Positions 33,336 to 46,167 of a DNA stretch of 64,000 bases are shown here, piece by piece; the stretch's first letter is position 1, and each line of letters starts with the position of its first letter. The stretch covers positions 7,035,260 to 7,099,259 of the forward strand of contig NC_020167.2 of assembly GCF_000224145.3 (NCBI RefSeq), in the 5' to 3' direction. This DNA comes from Ciona intestinalis. Its lineage: Eukaryota > Chordata > Ascidiacea > Phlebobranchia > Cionidae. The position numbers and the translations under genes are program-made. The notes below the pieces were generated by a model. It worked only from the letters and a program-made list of their open reading frames with translations, was not told the DNA's origin and ran no database searches.

Positions 33336-33428
33336 ATGAATGTAACTTATACGCTTTATCCTCGCGTGGTCGGAAAACGACAGTCGTTATAACACGGGTG
33401 TTGATATACACCTCGTGCCAGCTTTATA
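33336..33428 (+). repeat. SINE-like composite fragment
   Basis: It reads GAATGAATGTAACTTATACG, CTTTATCCTCGCGTGGTCGG, AAAACGACAGTCGTTATAAC, ACGGGTGTTGATATACACCT. It directly follows the degenerate tandem repeat. Confidence 0.65.
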
Positions 33429-34015
33429 GCTATGTTCAATTGAAAATTAAAACATAATAAAGTCTATATTTTACATTTTTTTATATAAGAAGAAGCATAT
33501 ATTATACTAAATCGGAAAGGAACTTTGAACTTTCTTTAGTATTTTAGAAACTAGAAACGATTGAAGTTGAGTGACTTTTTCTAATGGGAAGTCCCATGCA
33601 TTGCGCCACGGCCCTTTTTACTCCAGCGGTCGAACTTGCGGTTTTGAAACTTATTTTTTTCAAAAGCTGTTTTGTACTTTAAAACTTTGATGGTACCTTA
33701 GAACACATTTAAGCCTATTTATCAAGACACAAATTCTGCAATATAGTATGTTGTAGCCTGCTAGGCCTTAACGGATGCATTTGTATAGCCTACAGCAAAT
33801 TGGGATACGTAAATCTGTAATCGAATCAGTAGCAGCTGATGTTACATAACTACTGAAAATGCAATGCCTTTCTACAGTGAGGTATTTTAAAAACTGCGCT
33901 GGTGGGGAAACCTCACATTTGTGGTGAAGATATATACTTATGGTCGAAGTATATTTATTGCATTGGTCTCCCTGTAGACTTTTGTCAACTATCAGCTTAT
34001 CTACACTACAGATAT

Positions 34016-34208
34016 ATAGCACGGTCGGTTAAGATGGAATACCTTCAGCACAAAACATCCAAATATCCTGATCGTGTTTTAAACAATCAACAAAGGCCTA
34101 GAAGAGTCGTGAAGATACGGTTTTATAATTCCTTGAATTCTCTTTGTTTACTGCCAAATATAGGACGTGAAAGTAGAATGAAAAGCTATCTTCCCCACCT
34201 AACTATTA
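34016..34208 (-). mobile_element. MITE-1 full-length copy
   Basis: It starts TAGCACGGTCGGTTAAGATG and ends GCTATCTTCCCCACCTAACT, with TCCTGATCGTGTTTTAAACA inside. Confidence 0.78.
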
Positions 34209-35115
34209 TACCACTCATATAAGAAGTAATATAAGATTTTAAAAAATGCTAATTCTACATATTTATTTTACAAGGGTTCTTTATAAAAGAAAAATCGACT
34301 GCGTCTCAACGTAAGCATAACTTTTTCACACTAATTTGATCGTTATATGCCTCTATAAAACTTTGCAGTTAACTGAACTTCAGCAAATGCGATTCATGGC
34401 CAATATACGCGCTGGACTCGGCTTTATATATTTAAAGCAAAACCGGGAAATTCCACGCCTGATGCATTAAAATACTAAATCTTTAGAAATGACTAACCCC
34501 GAAAACCTTTTCAATTCTTGTGGTTCACGTTTTACAAGTCCAAAAAGTGAACCGACAAGTGTCTATTAATTGTTTCGGTTGTTTGGCATTAAATAATGCT
34601 GCATCTTGCGATTATGACGCAATGATCGAGTCACGCGCGTACCTTTCGCCGTCAGTTGATGTCATTATTTAAAATACCATAATCTCGGCAGTTGGCCAAA
34701 GGCTCCGATTTATAATGACGTTTTTACGATGAATCCTAACCAGTAAGACAGGATGTTACAGCCTATATTTAAGGATAAATGTAGGTATGTGTATATAATG
34801 ATTATATAACGCATCATCGCTAAAACTATCATAAAGTTAAGATGGCAAGACAAAAAAGTCTTTATTTAACGAGCTGGAACTTGGAAAACCAGCTAGGTTG
34901 TTTACCCAGCTGTAATCTAACGCAGAGTTCGTATATAAACATGTTTATATATTCATATACGGACTCTGATCTAACGTTATACAGAAATATGTTAAAAAGA
35001 CATAAAATATCGGTTATTGATTCAAGTTTTATAGTCTTTGCAACAAAACTATACTCCGAGAAACTTATATTATACCAGATTTTGAAAAATAAAACTTATT
35101 GTTCGTAAATATGTA
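34209..35115. other. Intergenic, no gene seen
   Basis: AT-rich DNA left of the DNA transposon. It contains a hairpin-like stretch at 34924-34972 (AGAGTTCGTATATAAACATG against 'ttcatatacggactct'). An 88-codon open frame at 34842-35108 has no splice partner or recognisable family. Confidence 0.3.
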
Positions 35116-36385
35116 GCCCGTTCACATGGCCAAAAAAAAGAAGGCATACCGCTTTTTTTTCGGAAAAAGCGGCAAATATTTGCTGAGTCACTTTCAAAAA
35201 AGACGGCAAATTCGGACCAAGTCGCGAGGTGGTCCAGACGAGAAAAGTCTCGAAAAAAAGAGGCATTTCACGGCGCGCGCGTCAGTTCACATTTAGCTTT
35301 GAGGTTGCGGGTGCTTGTTTTACTATTTGGAGTGAGGGTTTAGACAATGTTTAGTTATAAACTAGTTTAATATATATGGTTTTCAACCAAATACGAAGTT
35401 TCAGCTACAAACAATAAGTTTTTCTATCTTTAGGATGCATTTAGTATAAGAAACAGTACCGAATATAGTTTGTACAGGAATGATGATCCTAATTTGGCAA
35501 TGAGAAAGGATGTGTGGTGCTACTGAACAATTATTAATCAAACTGCCATAATGCAGATGTAGTTGAAATAATGATTTTTTAAGTAAAAAATTGTATGTTG
35601 AAACATTTACTTTAAAATATTGATCAAAATGGATGGTGGACAGCAGCTCATTAAATTTGTGTCTTAATCACTACTGGACCAAGAGTTTGTAGAAGGTATG
35701 TTTGTATATGTCATGAGTTTGTGTTGTGTATATGTAAAACAGGTTGAACATATGCTNNNNNNNNNNNNNNNNNNNNNNNNNNNNNNNNNNNNNNNNNNNN
35801 NNNNNNTTACTTTCAATGCCTTAAAAGCCACATCCCTTTAAAAGCACAATCTGTTTTATTTTGTACATCAAATGCACTTTTGTTATTGTTTTCATGGAGT
35901 TGTGTTTTGTTATACTTTTCAATAAAACTAAAAACAAAGAACCTGTGCTATATTACAAATTGATTCAGCAGACACAAGGAATCTCAATTTATAACATGAC
36001 TAAGTGGTAAGTTAGAGAAAAAAGTTAAGTGGGACTAGCATCTGTTGTGTATATTAGATATATTTATATGTGTGTTTGTGTTATATGTATATTAATACAT
36101 TGTGGACAATACATTTTTTACCAAATAAGTGTTTATGATGGTTTCGACTACTTTTCTTTTTTGGCAGTAGTAATTCTAAATTTAAAATCACTCTTAACTA
36201 TGGGAAAATATTGATTAAATATATTGCGTACATATGGGGAGAATTAAAATATTCAATTTCGACGTTTAAGAAAACGAGGCCAAATGGCCATGTGAACGCA
36301 CGTCAATTCTGGCCAAAAATTGCCTCTTTTTTTGGCCTGGCCAAGTTTGGAAAAGTCTCTTTTTCGTTTGGCCATGTGAACGGGC
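35116..36385. mobile_element. Non-autonomous DNA transposon, about 1.27 kb, flanked by TA
   Basis: The ends are exact inverted repeats of at least 16 bp: GCCCGTTCACATGGCC at 35116-35131 and GGCCATGTGAACGGGC at 36370-36385, each bordered outside by TA. The subterminal regions also mirror each other loosely (Lys/Phe-type A/T runs with 'aaaaagaggca' motifs). No transposase frame is seen inside; an assembly gap interrupts it. TA flanks would suit a Tc1/mariner-like target, but the family is not identified. Confidence 0.8.
35757..35806. other. Assembly gap of 50 Ns
   Basis: Fifty consecutive undetermined bases, a round number typical of a placeholder, so the true length of the surrounding transposon is uncertain. 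Confidence 0.98.
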
Positions 36386-36571
36386 TAATAGTAAAGTAAA
36401 TTTTAAATTGTGTAACACGCAAGCCGCTCCCCATTAAAAATCGAAACTGATTTCGTGGCTACAACGGTCACGCATGAGCGGATGCAAATGTAAATTTTAG
36501 AAGCTGGAGCAAAAATAAATAGAAACAAATTCTGTTGGTATTGCTTTTTGTGCGTTATAAAGATTTGAACC

Positions 36572-39500
36572 ATGGACGTTGAACAATCTTTTAGGGCTGT
36601 GGGAGCTTTTGGGAGATATCAAATCTTATGTTACACTTTACTTGCCTCCATGCACGTAAGTTACATTCTGCGACTTAGTAGCAATGCTTTTATCTGATAC
36701 TCTATTCGAGTAGTGTATACCTACAGCGTGTGTGAACGACTGTCGTTTCCTTCCCATTTCCATTTCTTTGCTGTAATGTTAGGTGCTAGTGAAGAATCTC
36801 CTATTATCCCCAACTACTAACCACTACCCACCACTCTAATCTGTGATGCACCAAAGGATTCTTTACTAGTGTCGAAATTTCATATTTAGTTTCATATATA
36901 TGTGGCTGTACTGCCTGTACATAGTATCCGGCATGCAAATTCCCTTGCGAAGTCATATGCAAACCCATTACCGAGTTCCGCATGCGGCAACGAAATTCGG
37001 ACAAAACAGAGACAAAACGGACGAATGCCGGATAGTGGATACTGTGTACAGCCACCTTTATAAAATGCTTTGTTGTTTAGATTTACCTCGGCTTACAAAT
37101 GTTTCTGATGGAATTTATTGCTCTTGCCCCAGAAAAGCTGGTAAATGGACAGAAAATACCAACAGATAAAGCTACAACTATTGTGGATCAAGTAAATAAG
37201 TTTTCGGAATCTCTTTTGTTAATGACCTGTGAAAATTTGGTTTCAAAATGTTTCTTATGTCTCACTGATTATTTTAAAGAAGGTTAACAAGCACAAGCTA
37301 AAGGTTTATCATATCTAATTTTCACCTTAAATATGATATGTTTTGTTTATTTATATAATAAATGCTTTACTTGGCTGCTTTTTCAACTGCTATTTTTTAT
37401 GGAATGGTTAGACAAAACCAACAACCAACTTTGTAAAGAGTGCAATGTGTGAAATAACTTTATATTTTAATATAAAAAATTAAAATTGATTTGTGTTTTC
37501 ACAGTGGAAGTTACAAGACCGCATGTGGATAGTAGGGCTTATCAAATCTATTTATTTCTTGGGTGTTTTGCTGGGAAATCTGTTCATTGGTCAACTCTCT
37601 GACAAATTTGGCCGAAAAGCAGTTTTATATAAAGGTTAGATTCCTGTAGCATCTGTAACTAATAAACTATCTGTTAATATTGTTCCCTTCATTCAGTGTA
37701 CATTCTGCTCATCTGCTTCTCATTCTTCACATTATTTGCAAACAACTATCAGACTCTCGCAGTTATTCGGTTCTTTGTTGGCGTGTTTGTTGGTGGAACT
37801 GTTCTAGTTTCTTTCGTTCTCATACAGGAACTGCTGGGTTCTTCAGTATGGACCATATCAGGTAATTTAAGTTAACTGCAACATTTCTTTACAAGCAAAA
37901 TATCCAAGGGAGACCAGCTTTGATGCTAGATACTGATAACCATATTTACCCTTGTGCAAATGATTGCTTTAGCCTATGGGTAACTAATTGGGTATAGCAC
38001 CCTTGGTGTTAGGCCAGCAATCTAGCCCAAATCTCAGCCCATAGGTTTTATAACGTGTCATGCTGTAGGACCTTGCCCACATAGTAAGACTTATTATTCT
38101 TAATTCACTCTACCTTTCCAGGAAATATCTTGCCAGCATTATTTGCACTTGGTCTTGCTTTACTAGCAGGACTCGCTAGTGTCTTCAAAAACTGGCGTGA
38201 TCTTTGTATTGTGACATCTCTACCTGGGATTATTTTGTGCATTGGTTCATTGTAAGTACTTACTTTTACTACTTATGTCAATCAGTTTGGCATCAGTGAA
38301 GAATTCTTCAATGGTAGTTCATATGGCAAAAGCAAATGACAATACATTTTGGCTTACCAGATAAAATAGCAGGATTCTTTACTGGCACCTAGTTTTTATA
38401 TATCATATTCAACGACAGAATAAATAAATTGAAAACTATTAATTTCAATCTCAACAGCATTATACCAGAATCTCCACGATGGCTTTACTCTCAAGGAAGA
38501 ATTGCAGAAGCTGAACAAACCATGCGTTACATGGCACAGAAGAATGGGGTTTCTTTCAAAGAATGTATGTAATGTATAAACATAGGTTTTGACAAGTTTG
38601 ATGTTGTCTAGTATGTCAACCTAGTGGTCACGGTCACTAATGGACATAAAATCTAAAAAATAAGTAACATACTTGGTAACTCATAAGCTAGTACGATGTG
38701 AAACAAAACAACCTTGTTATAATAATTATCATTTTCGTCCATGCGAAGGTACTGTTTACATATAACTTTTTTAATAACTATACCAGAAGGGTATATCACC
38801 TAAAATAAACTTGTTTCAAAAAATTTGGCATGCCGTAATTATTTGAAAAAAGAAAATATGAGCTTGTAATCTTGATTAATACAAACCTTTAAATACACAG
38901 GTAATAACATCATTTTAAAACCAAAAGCATCATCTGGAAAAACTAAATCTCAATCATACACAATAAAAGACCTCTTCATTACAAAACGGATGGTGGTTAG
39001 AACATTAGTTATGGGATATCTATGGTAGGATACGCATGTGTAATACTCTGACAATGTAACTTGTAGATATCAATGTCTTTTTCAGGTTTGTATGCAGTTT
39101 TTCATACTATGGACTAACCATGAGTTCCGGGCATTTATCATCCAGTGTTTACACAAGTTTTGCTCTCTCTGGTTTGGTTGAATTGCCTTCTTATGTTATA
39201 GGGGCAATACTGATCAACAGACACTGGTAAGTAACTAAGTGTATATACTAGTTTGCATCACCCCAAACATACAAGGTGTTCGGGAAGTCACTGTGCACTT
39301 ACATATTTATTAACAGACATTTCGGTATAGTGTCCAGGACTCCATAACCCATAAGGTAAATAAATATGAGTGACTTCAACCCTTCTCATTTTGCTTCTAA
39401 ACACCTTAATCAACTGCTGCCTTGGAATAAACTTTTCAAACACCCTGTATAATGGCATCTTGGAAAGAAAGAAGATAGACTTTTCAAACACCCTGTATAA

Positions 39501-41334
39501 TGGCATCTTGGAAAATGCAACGAAATGAAATAAAAGTCTGACTCTGTGGGATTTTCTAGCTGCTACTAGTGTTTTATACATATATAAATCCATCTGGTTC
39601 TATAATATATGAATTTTTCTACAGGGCTGGTAGAAAGAGAACTTTGGTTGGAATGCTTCTTCTTGGTGGAATATTCTGTCTTTGTATCATGTTTATGCCT
39701 CCAACTACAAATGGTGATACCTATTTTCTACCATACCATAGCTCAAATGTTTCTAATACACTTAAACAAAAAAGTTCATAAATTGAGTTAATAAAGTATT
39801 TTATATATTGGATACTTAGTTGGCTACCAATGTGGTACAAAAAAAGGTTAATAGCTACTACTATATTTAGTAGCAACAAACCACAACCACTGTTTAAAAA
39901 AACATTTTTTTGTGTTTTTAGGTTCATTTTCTGTTCGTATGGGTTTTGCATTGGGTGGCAAACTAGCAATGTCAGCAGCTTTTTCCATTGTTTACATCTA
40001 TGCTACTGAGCTTTTTCCCACTGTTGTGCGTAATGTTGGAATGGGAACATCATCTGTATGTGCGAGGGTGGGGGGTATGTTGGCACCCCTGGTTATTTCA
40101 CTGGTAAGTTTCTATTCTATGTGGGTGAGGCACCCAGCGCGGCACGCCATAGGTCTTATTTTGGTCAGAATTGGCGGATTATTGGAATTAACTTGTCACA
40201 ATAAAAAACTTTTGTTTGATAAAACTAGGCTGTGGTATACCCTAAAACATGCCGCACACAAAAGTGTCGAAACAATAATGACCAAAAAACATAGGGTTGT
40301 TTGACACTACAGAACCAGATGTCTGCTAGTTAAACTTAATGCGCACGAGACACATCAAGCAATTCAGTATTGAGATGCGCAACAGAAATGTTTTCTATTT
40401 AATGCAGCTGAATCATTGCAAGAATACTACATTTTAAAGTGACTTGCAAATTTTAAGATTTCTTAAAAAATAAAGATGACTTCTTCTCCACCAGTAAAAC
40501 TGTGTGCAATGCAAAATAGATGCAAAAAGTGCTTCCAGGCAATATGTAACTGACTGTTGCAACATGTTTAAACAATGCACTTATAAACACAGTAAGGATC
40601 TATTACTACAAAAATGTAACAGACAAAAATCGAGTACAACACAAGTGTTTAATAAAATAGATACATTTCACCTAAATGGCATCGCCAGTCTCCTATTCAA
40701 ATACAATGTAAACACTTACGTTTTCCCACAATAGACTCAGTTTGGAGCATCTTTGCCTTACATTGTGTTTGGTGTTGTAGCTGTGGTGGCCGGATTCATG
40801 ACGTTACTTCTACCCGAAACTTTGAACCAACCAATTCCAGACAACCTGCAAGATGTAGAAGTAAACATGTCAAAAGCCGGAAGATATCAACATAATGATG
40901 TGCCTGAAGATAAGGTTTGTATGGATAACATTAATAAGACCAAAACGTTTTTCTGGTAAAAGTTCTATTTATACATTGTTTTGCAAAGTTAAAAAGTATA
41001 AATAATTATACTTTAGGAAACATTTGTCTGTTGTGCATTATATATATATTATTTTTCCAAGTTGCAGTATTTTGATTTTTTAGTTGCATATTTTTCTTTT
41101 AGGTAGGTGTATAGGAACCTTTTTTCCCCAAAAATAAAAATTGTGCAAGAGCCAAACATTCTAGTGTTTTTACAAGTGGCAGTATTTTAATTTGTTAGTT
41201 GCATACTTTTAGGCAAATAGGGATCTTTTTAACATTAAAATCTTGCCTAATAGATTTTGGAGTTTTAGCGGTATAACTATAAGTTTGTTTTCCTCTAGAT
41301 TCAATTGTTACAGCATGATGAAGAAACTGTGTAA
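36572..41334 (+). CDS. SLC22-family (organic cation/anion) MFS transporter, short first loop
   Basis: Twelve exons keep frame: 36572-36655, 37081-37191, 37505-37634, 37697-37861, 38122-38251, 38458-38564, 38901-39024, 39086-39226, 39625-39713, 39922-40103, 40735-40914 and 41299-41334, encoding 492 residues. The N-terminus ([20 protein letters not shown]) is the SLC22-type start of TM1. MFS motif [11 protein letters not shown], lies after TM2 (about 94-103). PESPRWL ends the first half (about 210-216), and [17 protein letters not shown] is the second-half signature. [10 protein letters not shown] closes TM12. SLC22 carriers move organic ions, carnitine or zwitterions across the plasma membrane. 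The loop between TM1 and TM2 is only about 30 residues here, versus about 100 with glycosylation sites in typical members. The donor chosen at 37192 gives continuity (TIVDQ joined to WKLQD); an unseen exon between 37192 and 37504 is possible. The exact substrate is unknown. Confidence 0.92.
36690..36785. repeat. Dispersed repeat family B copy, SLC22 intron 1
   Basis: It has ATCTGATACTCTATTCGAGT and GTGTGAACGACTGTCGTTTC, then 'ccatttccatttctttgctg', as in the SLC6 introns. Confidence 0.5.
36902..37058. mobile_element. MITE-2 copy, SLC22 intron 1
   Basis: The left end is GTGGCTGTACTGCCTGTACA with 'tagtatccggcat'. The right end is GATACTGTGTACAGCCACCT plus T. The interior matches the copy at 29002-29144 in inverted orientation (ACCGAGTTCCGCATGCGGCA against TGCCGCATGCGGAACTCGG). 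It ends 22 bp before exon 2, close to the branch-point region. Confidence 0.8.
38612..38765 (-). repeat. SINE-like composite copy, SLC22 intron 6
   Basis: It reads CCTAGTGGTCACGGTCACTA, AAGTAACATACTTGGTAACT, CATAAGCTAGTACGATGTG and 'cattttcgtccatgcga', the reverse complement of the family order. Confidence 0.6.
39268..39520. repeat. Unclassified repeat remnant with an internal 36-bp direct repeat
   Basis: It starts CAAGGTGTTCGGGAAGTCAC. Two near-identical segments, 39431-39466 and 39479-39514, read CTTTTCAAACACCCTGTATA then ATGGCATCTTGGAAA. The text looks like a decayed transposon end but I cannot name a family. It lies in SLC22 intron 8. Confidence 0.5.
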
Positions 41335-42413
41335 TGGGCGAACCAAACTTTAGCACAAGACAATTAAAATAGACAAATCATTTTTTTAAAATTACAATTC
41401 CTATCAGTGTCGCGTTGCAAAACTAATATGCGTTTACATTTATAGTTTATACACACTTCTATTAATCATTTTAAAGTTTTTATTACCATTTGTTTCATTT
41501 GCACTGTATATTATTGTGCCTTACCTTATTCTTAAACCAAAGTGTTTCAGATATATACAAAGACTAAATATTTATGCACTTTTGTACAAGTTAGCACTAA
41601 ATCCAAACCATTCCAATAACAAAGTAATATATTTTCATTTTTTTTATCAATTAACAACTCGTTTAAAACTTCTACCTTTAACACAAACCGTGCCTTAACC
41701 CGTTATTGAAACTCCTACTTTCACACAAATCGTTTTAAATATTGGTGTGTTTTGTTTGTCGAGGTGGGTGAAGAGGATTTTTTGAAGATGTAATTAGCTC
41801 GCAATATTTCTAACAGAAATTCCTAAACTTTTGGCAATGGAACCATCTGACCCTAAAATAAAACTTGTAATCGTTTTCTGTTGGTTATCAAGGCCGCACT
41901 AGCAAGGAATTATAAAACCCATTGTAGTAAAAATAACCGTCACCTATATAAGTTTGCTTATATACTAACTCTTTATAACTTGTTGACTAAGGTTACACAA
42001 TACATTATTTGATGTTGTTCGTTAATGCACAATTATTAATTATTATGAGAAAGTTGCAATTATATATCAATTTTGGCTTAATGATGTGGTAAAGAATAAA
42101 TAAACTAATTATAAGCAAGCAAACAGGTTTGGCCGCCTTTTATCAAAAATAAGGAGATCCCAACTAAGAGAAAATGAAGGTTATATTTTGTAAACATTAT
42201 TTAATTTTTTAACAAAATTCCCTAAAGGAATTTTATAAAGTTAACTTACACACCTTAAAAGTCCAATATCCCACGTACTTCCTCTATAGCCCAGGAAATT
42301 ACATAAATGGTGCAACAAATGCACGATTTGTCCCCTAAGATCGTCTGAACGTCACGCATGAACATTGGTCACGTGGTTCGTAGACGTAATATAACGTGCG
42401 AGATTTTAGAAAT
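41335..42413. other. Intergenic between SLC22 and RPL3
   Basis: AT-rich, with several AATAAA-like hexamers (for example near 41867 and 42096). The last 200 bp should include the RPL3 promoter; CACGTGGTTCG is at 42370. No repeat copy or extra exon is seen. Confidence 0.35.
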
Positions 42414-42426
42414 CTTTCCTTTTCTC
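42414..42426 (+). promoter_or_regulatory. 5' terminal oligopyrimidine (TOP) tract of RPL3
   Basis: CTTTCCTTTTCTC lies 13 bp upstream of the ATG. Ribosomal-protein mRNAs of animals start with such a tract, which couples their translation to growth signalling. The exact start site is inferred. Confidence 0.65.
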
Positions 42427-42438
42427 AGCGCTGTTGAA

Positions 42439-45397
<2,959 letters not shown>

Positions 45398-45437
45398 ATT
45401 ATTTTGCGGTCGAATGGTTTATCGTGCATTGCTCGAC

Positions 45438-45443
45438 AATAAA
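45438..45443 (+). terminator. Poly(A) signal of RPL3
   Basis: AATAAA about 40 bp after the stop codon, overlapped by a second AATAAA-like hexamer; a short 3' UTR is typical of ribosomal-protein genes. Confidence 0.75.
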
Positions 45444-45519
45444 ATAAATATGAAAACCCGGAGTTCGTCCAGATTTATTTTTTTGTAGCCGTCGCACGAG
45501 GAGACCTATACCTGTGAAC

Positions 45520-45730
45520 CAGAAGCACGTGTATCCAAATATCGGGGTCCCTCTGAAATGCGCGCGAAATATCTACACGTGTATCCAGAAGGGGAAGCAC
45601 GTGTATATCCAAATATTGGAGCAGAAGAAGCACTTTTATATCTATATCTCGAAAAGGCGCTTTTATATATTTAAATGTAAATATAATCGTGTCTCTAAAA
45701 TGCGCGCGAAAAACTACACGTGGACAGCGC
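45520..45730. repeat. Degenerate direct repeats with ACACGTG and GCGCGCGAAA motifs
   Basis: AAATGCGCGCGAAATATCTA and AAATGCGCGCGAAAAACTAC occur about 142 bp apart, both followed by CACGTG. In between, AAGCACGTGTAT and AAGCACTTTTATAT elements recur with 'atccaaatat' spacers. The following 45731-46167 shows nothing else clear. Confidence 0.5.
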
Positions 45731-46167
45731 AAGGTTTTTACGGAAATTCATAGAGACGGATGCTGTTAGAAAATTCTAGCAGGTTGCCTCTTCTGCATTC
45801 CAGTTAGTTAAAAGTACCCAGCGTAAAGCCACGTTCGGCCTTTGAAATATTGCTCGCAAAGTAAGCGTCCCTCGTAGTCTTTACGTGTATTAAATACAGT
45901 AGACGAGAATTTGACTAAATGAATTAACAGTCGTGTAAACCTTACATAATATTTACTCATCCGCATATTTAAATAACACGTCCAAAAGCAATTTAAATCG
46001 TGTTACGCCAGTATGTCAATTCCCATTCAAAAGTGATTGATAACTATATAGGTAGGGAAATCCCCAAATGAAAATCCCATTATGCGGTAATAATTATGTG
46101 TATTTAATACCCAAAATTCATCATTTTTAATTTTAAACTGATCATGGTGTTTAAATTTTATTAAAAT

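Noticed and set aside
34842-35108. Plus-strand frame of 88 codons near the DNA transposon
   Set aside because: AT-rich composition, contains a hairpin repeat and has no recognisable domain.
39268-39520. Possible exon of the SLC22 gene
   Set aside because: The frame on the minus strand carries duplicated repeat text, and the SLC22 exons on both sides join in phase without it.
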